DNA from: Ralstonia pickettii
GTDB lineage: Bacteria > Pseudomonadota > Gammaproteobacteria > Burkholderiales > Burkholderiaceae
Reading direction: 5' to 3'
Length of the DNA stretch: 64,000 nucleotides
NCBI RefSeq assembly: GCF_030582395.1
Contig: NZ_CP104381.1
Coordinates: forward strand, 124,001 to 188,000
Position numbers and translations under genes: made by a program. Below the pieces are notes generated by a model. It was not told the origin of the DNA. It did no database searches and was given only the letters and a program-made list of their open reading frames with translations. Shown here one piece after another: positions 18,980 to 27,719 of the stretch (position 1 is its first letter; every line of letters begins with the position of its first letter).

Positions 18980-19563
18980 CAAGGTCTCCAGTGGCCAGCG
19001 GACACGGTTGTCAGCGCGACGAGATAGCGGGCTGGCCGCCGCGTGGGGTTGTAATAGACGATCGGGCGGTCCAGCCGCATGGTCAGGCAATCGCCTGCAT
19101 TGAGGCGCCAGTGCGCGTCGCCCACGGTCATTTCCATCGTGCCTTCGATGATCCAAACCTGCTGGTGGATTTCGGCATCGCGCGCGCCGGTGTCATAGGC
19201 GACGCGCTCGCCGGGCGGAAAGTGGACCTCGACGAGCTGCAGCGGCGAACGCGCTGCCGGCGACAGGTTGCGCCGCACGTAGCCGGAGGCGGGGTCGGTC
19301 CACTCCGGCTGCTCCGCCGCGCGCGATACGGGCGAGGGCTCCACGGCCGGCGCCGCACCGTCTTCGAACAGCGAGGCCAGCGTCACGCCCAGCGCGGAGC
19401 TGAGCCGATCGAGCACCGCAGCGGTCGGGCTGCTCTGACCGCGCTCGATCAGGGAGATGGCCGATCGGCTGACCTGGCTGCGTTCGGCCAGCGCGTCGAG
19501 CGAGAGGCTCTGGGCGTCGCGCAGTTCGCGCAGGCGCTGGGCGATACGTTGATGGATGTCCAT
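18979..19563 (-). CDS. XRE-family regulator with C-terminal cupin
   Basis: 194 residues. Residues 8-65 form an XRE helix-turn-helix (LRELRDAQSLSLDALAERSQ, then VSRSAISLIERGQSSPTAAV). The C-terminal half is a cupin barrel with HQQVWIIEGTMEMTVGD and LNAGDCLTM. Such XRE-cupin proteins repress small operons and sense a small ligand. A palindrome sits directly upstream of the start codon, which suggests autoregulation. The downstream GNAT gene overlaps by one base and is the likely target. Confidence 0.9.
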   Translation of the reverse strand: MDIHQRIAQRLRELRDAQSLSLDALAERSQVSRSAISLIERGQSSPTAAVLDRLSSALGVTLASLFEDGAAPAVEPSPVSRAAEQPEWTDPASGYVRRNLSPAARSPLQLVEVHFPPGERVAYDTGARDAEIHQQVWIIEGTMEMTVGDAHWRLNAGDCLTMRLDRPIVYYNPTRRPARYLVALTTVSAGHWRP

Positions 19564-19568
19564 GTCAT

Positions 19569-19602
19569 CCAGTTTAGTGGAAATGCTTTTCTAGTAAACT
19601 GG
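19569..19602. promoter_or_regulatory. Inverted repeat, probable operator of the XRE-cupin gene
   Basis: CCAGTTTA at 19569-19576 and TAAACTGG at 19595-19602 form an 8-bp inverted repeat. Partial symmetry continues inward as AGTGGAAA against TTTTCTAGT. It begins six bases upstream of the regulator start codon, so a bound repressor would block transcription. Operator identity is inferred from position and symmetry only. Confidence 0.55.
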
Positions 19603-19730
19603 AATTTGAGACCAGCGACTGATCTTGCCTGGCCCGTGCTGGGGTGCCGCGGTGGATGGTGGTCAAAAAATGGCGATGCGCTCGATCGGTGCCACGGGAT
19701 TCCGCTGTAACCGGGCGCGCCCCGCACGCG

Positions 19731-20633
19731 CTACGCAGACCCGTGAGTGCTGCCGGCACGCTCGAAGAGCCAGGCGATGAATAGGTTAAGCGGCTGGTCG
19801 TCAGCGGCTTGGCGATACAGGCAATGAAAGGGCGGCCCTTCCAGCCTGACCTCGGGAAACAGCATGACGAGACGTCCGCGATTGACGTCATCCTGAATGA
19901 CGACCCGCGGGGCCAGGCAGATCCCCAATCCACTGATCGCAGCCTTTACCAGCAGGGCGAATTCGTCATAGAACGGCCCGCGCAACGTCTCGCCGATCGG
20001 GATCCCTGCCTGGTGAAACCAGTACTGCCACGCCTGCGGCAAGCCGGCGTAGTGCAGCAGCGGGGCATGACGCAAGTCAGACGGCGCATGCACGGCCGCC
20101 AGCGCAGGATGATGCGGTGCGCAGACCGGTACCGCTACGTTTGGCACCAGCGGCTTCGACACGAATCCGCGACGCCGCAACTCCGGCGTGTAGCGTCGAA
20201 TCACCGCGTCGCTCGATTCGTCGATGCGATCGACCTCGGCGTCAGGCGTGGATATCAGCTCAATGTCGATGCCTGGGTGCTGCGCATGAAAATGAGCCAA
20301 ATGTCCAAGCAACCAGCCATGAGCGAACGACGATGAAGTGTTGACCCGGATCTGGCGCCGGTCTGGCGCTTCGAACATGTGTTCCGTGGCCTCGGTCAGG
20401 CGGCCAATGCAACTGGCGACGTCGACCAAGTAGTGCCGCGCCCGCAGCGTGAGGCGCAGCGATCGTCCATCACGCTCGAAGAGCTTCTGCCCAAAGAACG
20501 TTTCAAGCACGCGAATCTGCTGTGCGATCGCGCTTTGCGTCACGTTCAACTCTCGGGCGGCAAGGGTCAGGCTTTTCAGGCGTCCAGCAGCTTCAAAGCT
20601 GCGCAAAGCATTGAGAGGAGGGAGTCGGCGCAT
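19731..20633 (-). CDS. LysR-family regulator (GcvA-like)
   Basis: 300 residues. The opening MRRLPPLNALRSFEAAGRL and the helix-turn-helix LTLAARELNVTQSAIAQQIR are the GcvA/AmpR-type LysR start. A ligand-binding domain follows. No metabolic gene is adjacent on the same strand; the divergent neighbour is a lipoprotein gene about 100 bp away, a possible target. The effector is unknown. Confidence 0.92.
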   Translation of the reverse strand: MRRLPPLNALRSFEAAGRLKSLTLAARELNVTQSAIAQQIRVLETFFGQKLFERDGRSLRLTLRARHYLVDVASCIGRLTEATEHMFEAPDRRQIRVNTSSSFAHGWLLGHLAHFHAQHPGIDIELISTPDAEVDRIDESSDAVIRRYTPELRRRGFVSKPLVPNVAVPVCAPHHPALAAVHAPSDLRHAPLLHYAGLPQAWQYWFHQAGIPIGETLRGPFYDEFALLVKAAISGLGICLAPRVVIQDDVNRGRLVMLFPEVRLEGPPFHCLYRQAADDQPLNLFIAWLFERAGSTHGSA

Positions 20634-20730
20634 GGCGCGATGTCAAAGAACAGCTAAAGCGTCTGGTAAAAAAACTCGTTTGTGGTGAAGAAACAGGCTT
20701 TCTATCATAGGCGCCACACAGGACCGGAAG

Positions 20731-21408
20731 ATGATGATTGCATTACCCAGCCTACGTAAAGCACCGGAGCAGCCCCTAGCGCGGTGGCCCGTTCCGTCTC
20801 GTGACTGGGCGCCGCCATGTCCGCGTTCAGCCACCCGATGGCTTGCAGTGGCCGCTGCCCACCTCATGTTGATCGCCTGCTCAGGGCCGCCTGCGAACGA
20901 ACGTGTGACCGGGAGGGGTGGCACGCTGGTGCGATACAGCTCCCGCCAGGTCAGTGTGGACCTGACCAATACGGAGCAACAGAGCCTGCGCACGATGCGA
21001 GATCGGACGTACGCGAATCACCCTTCCGATGTGCTGCACGCGGTGGGCAAAGCCTTGTCGGACATGGGGTACGCGCCCGTGTCGGTCGACAACGAAACCG
21101 GGCTGGTAGAGGCAGGGCATAGCGAAACGCTGGTACCGAAGTGGCGCCAACTGATGCGCGGCCTGCTCAAAAACTACAGCGGCATGTTTCCGGCCAAGCC
21201 CGATCACGAACGTATATCAGCGGTCGTGGCTGTCAAGGCTGGTGCGGACGGGCAGACAACGCTTGTGCGCGCGAGGTTTGACAGGACGGTGTGGGACAGC
21301 AACGGCGATGCACGTACGAAGACCGTGCTGCAGCGGGACGTCTATGAAGGCTTTTTTACAGTTGTGGATGCGGCGCTATGTGCGAGTGCCTGCAAGGGGC
21401 AGCCGTAA
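20731..21408 (+). CDS. Putative lipoprotein of unknown function
   Basis: 225 residues. After a basic leader, residues 38-51 contain AVAAAHLMLIACSG, a hydrophobic stretch ending in a lipobox (LIAC), so the protein is probably lipid-anchored in the outer membrane. The mature part has alternating polar strands (VGKALSDMGYAPVSVDNETGL) reminiscent of small beta-rich lipoproteins, but I recognise no named domain. The start may be later than 20731, since the first 35 residues are unusual for a signal peptide; an internal ATG further in would be shorter. Confidence 0.65.
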   Translation: MMIALPSLRKAPEQPLARWPVPSRDWAPPCPRSATRWLAVAAAHLMLIACSGPPANERVTGRGGTLVRYSSRQVSVDLTNTEQQSLRTMRDRTYANHPSDVLHAVGKALSDMGYAPVSVDNETGLVEAGHSETLVPKWRQLMRGLLKNYSGMFPAKPDHERISAVVAVKAGADGQTTLVRARFDRTVWDSNGDARTKTVLQRDVYEGFFTVVDAALCASACKGQP

Positions 21409-21477
21409 GCAACCCGCTGCGTGCGCAGACACATGCATCACCCGCACCCCGCCCGCCCGGTCGGCGAGTGGTATCTG

Positions 21478-22941
21478 CTAATACCGCAGCTGCACGGTCG
21501 GCGGCAGCCACGAGCCGTCAAGCGCCGCCTCCTTCGGCCACGTAAGCTGCATGCGCAGCAGGAACGGTCCGGTGGGCGGCGGCAGCCAGTTGTTGCGCAT
21601 GCCTTTGGGCGGCGCACGCTGGATCAGGATGTCGAGCGAGCCGTCGCGGTTCAGGCGCGGGTGGTCGGCTTCGCTCAGCATGTTGCGCAGGCTCGGTCGC
21701 TCCGCAGCGCTGCGCGGTTGCACGCCGGCGGATAACGCGGCGATGGCCCAGCCGGCGTTCTCCGGGGGCAGCTGGTTGCGCTCGAAATGCAGGACATAGC
21801 GGTGCGTGCTGTCCAGCGCCATGCCATTGGTGTCGGTCTTTGCGGTGGCGACGAGCATGTCCTGCGGCAGGTCGGTGCCGCCGCCGTTCCACGCGACGAT
21901 GGCGCGCTGCGCGTAGTCCAGCCCATAGGCGCCGACCATGCGCGGGATGAACCAGCCGTTCTGCGTGATGGACGGCTGCTTCACGGCCAGCGAGAGGGTC
22001 TCCCGCGCTGCCGCCACGCCGCCATCCATCACCTTCAGGTTGGCGGCGCTTACTGCCTTGGCGTCGAATGGCGCACCGGGCACGATGCCCAGATCACGCA
22101 GCGATTGCAGCATCGTCGAATCGGCCGCGTGCGGTGGATTGTCCTTCAGCAGCTCGGCAAAGCGCGTGAAGTAACTATTGGCATCGAGCGCGGTGACGCG
22201 GCGACGGGCCGCCTCCACGCTGACGTCGAGGTCGGTGGCCTTGTCGGTGTTCACCTTGGCCTCGGCTTCGGCCTCACGCAGGGACGTTTTGCCGAAGGCG
22301 TCCAGCGCGGTGATGCGGTAGCGGTCCTGCACGCGGCGCGCGGCGGCAAGGTCGCGCGGGCCGGCGACTTGCGTGCGAGCGACCACCCACACGAGATTGG
22401 TCGGCGCGGCAATCTGCTTGACGCCGGCCGGCAGCGTGCCTTCCCAGCCAGGCGGCGTGAGGGCGTAGTGCGCGGCCCGCGGCCCCGTGGTGCGGTTGCC
22501 GAGTGACTCGAACACGTCGCTCCATCCGTCGTGCAGCGCCACCCAGATGTGGCGGCGCCCGGCCTCGGGCAGGCTCAGGACGACCGGGCCGTTGCGCAAA
22601 TCGACGAAGGCGCTGCTGGCGAGCACGTCTACCCGGGCGCGCACGCCGGTCGGCAGGGTTTCGTCTTCCAGCGTGCGCTGATGCATGAACGTGCCGGCGG
22701 GCGCCAGCGCGGACGTGGTTTGCAGCAGCGCGTCGGTCATCATCAACGGAAACGCGTAGACGTAAGCCGAGCGCACGAGCGCTTCGTTCGGCTGCGGCAG
22801 ACGTTGTTCGATGGGAGCCGTGGTTGCGGTGTTCTGGGCAGAGCAACCGGCCAGGCCCAGGGTGATCGCCCAGGCCACCACGCTCAGCGCCACGGCGGCC
22901 AGCTGGGTAAGCGGGCGCGCGGGCGCAGGGCAGTGCGTCAT
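21478..22941 (-). CDS. DUF1254/DUF1214 lipoprotein
   Basis: 487 residues. A signal peptide ending in a lipobox (LGLAGC) at about residues 27-32 predicts a lipoprotein. The N-terminal part has the DUF1254 signature AYVYAFPLMMTDAL and later GWSDVFESLGNRTTG. The C-terminal part is DUF1214, with HRYVLHFERNQLPP and the end NWLPPPTGPFLLRMQLTWP. Function is unknown. The ATG at 22941 has AAGGAGAA upstream; a 78-codon longer frame has no support. Confidence 0.87.
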   Translation of the reverse strand: MTHCPAPARPLTQLAAVALSVVAWAITLGLAGCSAQNTATTAPIEQRLPQPNEALVRSAYVYAFPLMMTDALLQTTSALAPAGTFMHQRTLEDETLPTGVRARVDVLASSAFVDLRNGPVVLSLPEAGRRHIWVALHDGWSDVFESLGNRTTGPRAAHYALTPPGWEGTLPAGVKQIAAPTNLVWVVARTQVAGPRDLAAARRVQDRYRITALDAFGKTSLREAEAEAKVNTDKATDLDVSVEAARRRVTALDANSYFTRFAELLKDNPPHAADSTMLQSLRDLGIVPGAPFDAKAVSAANLKVMDGGVAAARETLSLAVKQPSITQNGWFIPRMVGAYGLDYAQRAIVAWNGGGTDLPQDMLVATAKTDTNGMALDSTHRYVLHFERNQLPPENAGWAIAALSAGVQPRSAAERPSLRNMLSEADHPRLNRDGSLDILIQRAPPKGMRNNWLPPPTGPFLLRMQLTWPKEAALDGSWLPPTVQLRY

Positions 22942-23152
22942 CTTGTTCTCCTTTTGTCGTCGGTGCGCGCAACAGGAAAGCAGACGCCTGTCGGTCATCC
23001 CCCCACGGATGCCTGCGCATACGGTTGCGCGACTGCCGATCCCGCGGCGCCGCGCATGTCGTATCTTGAATCTTTGGAATGTAGAAGCGCTGGCAGCGCA
23101 AGTCAATTCAAGTGCAGCGGGGCACGCATGCGTGGGTTTGCGCAGCTGCGTT

Positions 23153-24136
23153 TCAGAGGCGCAGGTGCAGCGCAAGACGCAACTTTGCCGCGTCGTACTC
23201 GGCCTTCATGCGCGCCACGATTTCGGCGGCGGGCGGCAGATCGGCAATCTGACCCACGCCCTGGCCGGCACCCCAGATGTCTTTCCATGCCTTGGCGCGC
23301 GAGCTGCTGTCGCCAAAGTTCATCTTCGATTTGTCGGCCTCGGGCAGGGCGGCTGGGTCCAAGCCTGCGAGTTCGATGCTTTCGCGGATGTAGTTGCCGT
23401 GCACGCCAGTAAAGAGATTGGTGTAGATGATGTCCGACGCGGCCGCGCGCAAGATGGCCTGCTTGTAGCTTTCGGCGGCGTGGGCCTCCTGACTGGCGAT
23501 GAAACGTGTGCCGATGTAGGCAAGGTCGGCGCCCATGGCCTGCGCGGCCAGGATGGCATCGCCCGTGGCAATGGCGCCCGACAGCGCGATCGGCCCGTCA
23601 AAGATGCGCCGTACCTCGCCCACCAGCGCAAACGGCGACAGCGTGCCGGCATGCCCGCCCGCCCCAGCAGCCACCAGGATGAGGCCGTCGACGCCCGCTT
23701 CCAGGGCCTTTTCGGCATGGCGCAGGTTGATCACATCGTGCAGCACGATGCCGCCGTAGCTGTGCACGGCATCGAGGATCTCCTTGACGGGCGCGCGCAG
23801 CGAGGTGATGAAGATCGGCACCTTGTGCTTGACGCAGGTGGCCACGTCCTGCTCCAGCCGCGCATTCGAGTGGTGAACGATTTGGTTGACGGCGATCGGC
23901 CCTACCACTTCGTGCGGATGCGCGGTGCGGTACGTCGCCAGTTCCTCGTTCATCCGCGTGAGCCAGTCGTCCAGCACCTCGGCCGGGCGCGCATTGAGCG
24001 CCGGAAATGCCCCCACGATGCCGGCCTTGCATTGCGCCAACACCAGTTCCGGATAGCTGACGATGAACATCGGTGAACCGATGACGGGCAGCGTCAGGTG
24101 CTGCAGCGCGGGCGGAAGATGCTTGGCGGCGGGCAT
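23153..24136 (-). CDS. Nitronate monooxygenase (2-nitropropane dioxygenase family)
   Basis: A 327-residue FMN-dependent TIM-barrel enzyme. Recognisable parts are LPVIGSPMFIVSYPELVLAQ at the start, LILVAAGAGGHAG near residue 180 (FMN phosphate loop), and ALSGAIATGDAILAAQAMGAD. The family oxidises nitronates to aldehydes or ketones, detoxifying propionate-3-nitronate in many bacteria. The ATG at 24136 follows CAGGAGACG. A longer GTG start at 24226 gives an unconserved leader. The next gene upstream on this strand, DJ-1/PfpI, ends about 100 bp before this start. Confidence 0.9.
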   Translation of the reverse strand: MPAAKHLPPALQHLTLPVIGSPMFIVSYPELVLAQCKAGIVGAFPALNARPAEVLDDWLTRMNEELATYRTAHPHEVVGPIAVNQIVHHSNARLEQDVATCVKHKVPIFITSLRAPVKEILDAVHSYGGIVLHDVINLRHAEKALEAGVDGLILVAAGAGGHAGTLSPFALVGEVRRIFDGPIALSGAIATGDAILAAQAMGADLAYIGTRFIASQEAHAAESYKQAILRAAASDIIYTNLFTGVHGNYIRESIELAGLDPAALPEADKSKMNFGDSSSRAKAWKDIWGAGQGVGQIADLPPAAEIVARMKAEYDAAKLRLALHLRL

Positions 24137-24236
24137 GACGTCTCCTGGTTTGGCGAACCGGCACGACAGGGCAGAGCCTGTCGTCCGATTATAGGAACGA
24201 TCCCGCACGCCGCCGTGCGCGGTCACGCCGCAGGGC

Positions 24237-24785
24237 TCAGACGTGAGCGTGCTGCGCCAGCAGTTCGATGAAGGTACGGTTGAAGGCAGGCAGGTCGTCG
24301 GGTTTGCGGCTGCTGACCCAGTTGCGGTCGGTCACCACTTCACGGTCTACCCACGTGCCGCCGGCATTGCGGATGTCGTCCTGCAGCGTCGGCCAGCTTG
24401 TCAGCGTGCGGCCCCGCACCAGTCCGGCAGACACCATCAGCCACGGCCCGTGGCAGATCACGGCGATGGGCTTCTGCGCATCCTCGAACGCTTTCACGAA
24501 TGCCTGTGCGGCGGGCACGACGCGCAGCGCATCGGCATTGAAGACCCCGCCCGGAAGTACCAGGCCATCGAAGTCTTCTGCCTTGGCCTGGTCCAGCGTC
24601 AGGTCCACTTTGAACGTATCGCCCTTGTCGGCGTGGTGCAGGCCCGTCACGCTGGGGCCTTTCGGCGCAATGATGCTGACCGTGGCACCGGCGCCTTCCA
24701 GCGCCTGCCGGGGGCTGGCCAGTTCGGCCTGCTCGAACAGGTCGTCGACGAGGATGGCGATGCGCAAGTCATGCAATTGGGTCAT
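24237..24785 (-). CDS. DJ-1/PfpI family protein (type 1 glutamine amidotransferase-like)
   Basis: 182 residues. The nucleophile elbow AVICHGPWLM puts the reactive cysteine at 111 with His112. FEQAEL (Glu18) supplies the acidic partner, and DGLVLPGGVFNADALR is the typical PfpI loop. Such proteins act as proteases, glyoxalases or deglycases, or in stress protection; YhbO/PfpI is the closest type. The exact activity cannot be told from sequence. Confidence 0.88.
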   Translation of the reverse strand: MTQLHDLRIAILVDDLFEQAELASPRQALEGAGATVSIIAPKGPSVTGLHHADKGDTFKVDLTLDQAKAEDFDGLVLPGGVFNADALRVVPAAQAFVKAFEDAQKPIAVICHGPWLMVSAGLVRGRTLTSWPTLQDDIRNAGGTWVDREVVTDRNWVSSRKPDDLPAFNRTFIELLAQHAHV

Positions 24786-24921
24786 GGTGAACTCCTAATC
24801 AGGGACATCGAAAGAAGAGAGCGGCAGTGGATGGTTTCGCAACGCACGTGCCCGCTCTGCGCTAGCATGCGGAGCATTCGCCACGCATCACTTCAACCAC
24901 GATCGATCCCCGGAGACTTGC

Positions 24922-25848
24922 ATGACCACGCCGCTTTCCATCGATGCCGCCACCGCTGCCGCAGATGCTGCGCTGTTTCCCGGCTTCCGTCCGTTTCGCC
25001 AGGTGGCCAACGGGGTGGAAATTGCGGGGGTGATCGGCGGCAGCGGTCCGCCGCTGCTATTGCTGCACGGCCATCCGCAAAGCCATGTGATCTGGCACAA
25101 GGTCGCGCAGGAACTGGCGCACGATTACACCGTCGTCGCGACCGATCTGCGCGGCTATGGCGCCTCGTCCAAACCGGCCGGCAGCGCCCGGCACGCGGAA
25201 TACAGCAAGCGCACCATGGCGCAGGACCAGGTGGAGGTGATGCGCGCGCTCGGCTTCGGCCGCTTCCGGCTGTGCGCGCATGACCGCGGGGCGCGTGTGG
25301 CGCATCGGCTGTGTGTCGATCACCCCGTCCACGTCGAGCGCGCCATGCTGCTCGACATCGCCCCCACGCTGGCGATGTACGAAAACACCGACATGGCGTT
25401 TGCGTCTGCCTACTGGCACTGGTTTTTCCTGATCCAGCCGTCGCCGTTTCCTGAAACGCTCATCAACGCCACGCCCGATTTCTACATCGGCAAGCTGATG
25501 GGCCTGCGCCACGCAGGGCTCGAACCGTTCGCCCCGGAGGCGATGGCGACCTACGCCGCTGCCATGCGCGAGCCCGCCTGCGTGCACGCCATGTGCGAGG
25601 ACTACCGCGCCGCCGCCACCATCGACCTCGAACATGATCGCGCCGACCGCGACGCAGGCAAGCGCGTGAGCGTGCCGCTGCGTGTGCTGTGGGGCGAGCA
25701 TGGCGTGATCCAACGCTGCTTCAAGCCGTTGGAGTTGTGGAAAGCGGTGGCGGACGACGTGAGCGGCGGAACGGTGCCGTGCGGGCACTACGTGCCGGAG
25801 GAAGCGCCGGAGGCCTTGCTCGAGGAGATGCGCGCGTACTTCGCCTGA
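24922..25848 (+). CDS. Alpha/beta-hydrolase, fluoroacetate/haloacetate dehalogenase-like
   Basis: 308 residues. It has an Asp nucleophile (Asp121 in AHDRGARVAHRL) instead of the usual Ser, a second acid Asp145 in LLDIAPT and base His289 in CGHYVPEE. The halide pocket of fluoroacetate dehalogenases also appears intact: His166 and Trp167 in YWHWFF and Tyr228 in CEDYRAA. These enzymes hydrolyse fluoro- or chloroacetate to glycolate and halide. An epoxide hydrolase is the alternative but is less likely given the halide-site residues. GGAGA lies five bases before the ATG. It is followed by the compositionally distinct ATPase cassette. Confidence 0.85.
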   Translation: MTTPLSIDAATAAADAALFPGFRPFRQVANGVEIAGVIGGSGPPLLLLHGHPQSHVIWHKVAQELAHDYTVVATDLRGYGASSKPAGSARHAEYSKRTMAQDQVEVMRALGFGRFRLCAHDRGARVAHRLCVDHPVHVERAMLLDIAPTLAMYENTDMAFASAYWHWFFLIQPSPFPETLINATPDFYIGKLMGLRHAGLEPFAPEAMATYAAAMREPACVHAMCEDYRAAATIDLEHDRADRDAGKRVSVPLRVLWGEHGVIQRCFKPLELWKAVADDVSGGTVPCGHYVPEEAPEALLEEMRAYFA

Positions 25849-25940
25849 TCCGAGCTATGTGCTCCAAGGTATCCTTCGACATTTGAGCAGCGCTTGTCCC
25901 TGTACCAGATATGGTTGTATAGAAACCCAAGGTAAAAGAC

Positions 25941-27095
25941 ATGGTAGTGACACACCTCCGACTCAAGAACTGGCGGAATTTCCGTGATGTTGATGTCCCC
26001 CTTCGTGAGAGAACTTATCTCCTGGGGGCGAATGCATCGGGCAAATCGAACTTCTTGGATGTTTTCCGGTTTCTCCGTGATATCAGCAAGCCTCAAGGCG
26101 GCGGACTTCAGAAAGCTATTCATGACCGCGGGGGAATCCAAAAGCTCCGTTGCTTGCATGCCCGCCGGGATCCTGAGGTGCGGATCGAGGTAACGCTAGC
26201 CGAAACTTCTGACGATGAGCCGATGTGGAAGTACATATTGGGCTTTAAATCAGAGGGAAAGGGCGCGCAACGTACATTGATCTCAGATGAGCAGGTGTGG
26301 CACAAAGGAGTGCGCCTACTGAATCGCCCCGATCCGGGGGACAAGCGGGACGCTATGCGTTTGACACAAACTGCACTGGAGCAGATTCAAGTCAATACGG
26401 AGTTTCGTGACCTGGCTATTTTTTTTGGTGAGGCTACCTATCTGCACTTGGTACCCCAGTTGCTCAAATACGGTGATCAGATCGGCGGCCAGCGGCTGGA
26501 GGAAGACCCGTTTGGGCAGGGGTTCCTTGAGCGCATCGCGAAAACCGCCCCAAAGGTCCGCGATTCGCGTTTGAAGAAAATTCAGACTGCACTTGCTTTG
26601 GCTGTGCCCCAATTCAAGGAGCTGCACTTCGTCCCCGATAAAGTCAACGGGCGCCCCCACCTAGAGGCAATGTACACCCATCACCGACCCAACGCAGGGT
26701 GGCAACGAGAAGAACAATTCTCAGACGGTACGTTGCGCCTGCTAGGACTGCTTTGGGTATTGCTCGAAGGAGACTCTCTGCTTCTTCTCGAAGAACCGGA
26801 GCTGTCGCTGAATGACGCGATAGTACGAGAGATTCCCAATCTACTTCAACGAGTACAGCGCGACCGAAAGAAGCGATCACGCCAAGTTTTAATTAGCACA
26901 CATAGCGAGGCGTTACTTAGTAACCCCGGGATCGATGGTCGCGGAGTACTGCTACTTGATCCGACGGGGAATGGAACCATGGTGCGGCCGATAAATGAAA
27001 AAGAGAGATTCTCTCTTGAGCATGGATTGTCCGTTGCAGAGGTTGTTCTGCCAAAAACGCATCCATCGTCAGCAGCTCAATTGGGGCTCTGGTGA
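25941..27095 (+). CDS. SMC/RecF-like AAA ATPase of a two-gene cassette
   Basis: 384 residues of the AAA_21/RecF-like ABC-ATPase group. Residues 1-20 (MVVTHLRLKNWRNFRDVDVP) form the usual first strand, with Walker A GANASGKS at 29-36. The C-terminal lobe has LLLLEEPELSL (Walker B plus D-loop) at 280-290 and the switch histidine in STHSEA near 322. Walker B ends in EEPE, so it should hydrolyse ATP. Base composition and codon choice are visibly less GC-rich than the flanks, suggesting transfer. Its stop overlaps the start of the next gene, as in ATPase/nuclease defence pairs. Defence function is inferred from architecture. Confidence 0.85.
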   Translation: MVVTHLRLKNWRNFRDVDVPLRERTYLLGANASGKSNFLDVFRFLRDISKPQGGGLQKAIHDRGGIQKLRCLHARRDPEVRIEVTLAETSDDEPMWKYILGFKSEGKGAQRTLISDEQVWHKGVRLLNRPDPGDKRDAMRLTQTALEQIQVNTEFRDLAIFFGEATYLHLVPQLLKYGDQIGGQRLEEDPFGQGFLERIAKTAPKVRDSRLKKIQTALALAVPQFKELHFVPDKVNGRPHLEAMYTHHRPNAGWQREEQFSDGTLRLLGLLWVLLEGDSLLLLEEPELSLNDAIVREIPNLLQRVQRDRKKRSRQVLISTHSEALLSNPGIDGRGVLLLDPTGNGTMVRPINEKERFSLEHGLSVAEVVLPKTHPSSAAQLGLW

Positions 27096-27682
27096 TGGTT
27101 TGGATAGTGCTCGCGACAGAGGACGAATTGAGTGAGCAGGTCGGGATGTGCCTTGCCGATGAAATTGGTTTGGAAGTTGGTTCCAAACTAAGGCGAGGGG
27201 GCAACGGATATCTGAGGAGCCGTATTCCAAATTTTTGCCAGATGGCTCATACCCAACCTGTTCTCTTAATCACTGACTTGGACCGAATGGAGTGCCCCTC
27301 AGTTTTGATGCGAGAATGGCTGGGGCAGCGGGAGAAACCACCTGCATTTCTGTTTCGGGTGGCAGTTCGTGAAATCGAGTCGTGGCTTCTAGCTGATCAC
27401 CACGCAATGCGAGGACTGCTTGGCCCTAAAACCCCCAAGCTGCCTGATGCCCCGGATACCTTGGCAGACCCCAAACAGGAGCTCTTGCGTATTGCTCGAA
27501 GAGCGCCTCGAGATGTTCGAGACGATCTTGTCATACAGGCAGGGACTGTAGCGTCGCAGGGTCTGGGTTATAACGCTCGACTTTGCGCATGGGTACGCGA
27601 AAGTTGGAATGCGAGTCGGGCGGCGGAACGCTCACCTAGTCTGCAGAGGGCGAGAGTCCGGCTTCGAGAACTGCTGGATTGA
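27092..27682 (+). CDS. Small TOPRIM-like (DUF4276-type) partner of the ATPase
   Basis: About 195 residues. Features recalling TOPRIM nucleases are an early acidic motif, LATEDELSE (Glu9), a DxD motif LLITDLDRMEC with Asp61 and Asp63, and REIESWLLADH near 92-102, which parallels the HEFEALLF motif of DUF4276. A GTG at 27092 gives a four-base overlap with the ATPase and an ATG at 27095 a one-base overlap; either implies coupling. AT-richer than the surroundings, like its partner. The likely role is as the nuclease or effector arm of the ATPase, similar in plan to PARIS or split OLD systems but with a smaller second protein. Assignment to TOPRIM is by motif only. Confidence 0.62.
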   Translation: MMVWIVLATEDELSEQVGMCLADEIGLEVGSKLRRGGNGYLRSRIPNFCQMAHTQPVLLITDLDRMECPSVLMREWLGQREKPPAFLFRVAVREIESWLLADHHAMRGLLGPKTPKLPDAPDTLADPKQELLRIARRAPRDVRDDLVIQAGTVASQGLGYNARLCAWVRESWNASRAAERSPSLQRARVRLRELLD

Positions 27683-27719
27683 ATAACTGAGGTCGGGCGC
27701 AGGATCAGGGACCATGTTC

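Noticed and set aside
27683..27719. Direct repeats flanking the ATPase/TOPRIM-like cassette as attachment sites
   Set aside because: The edges at about 25850-25940 and 27683-27719 were compared by eye and no convincing shared sequence was found.
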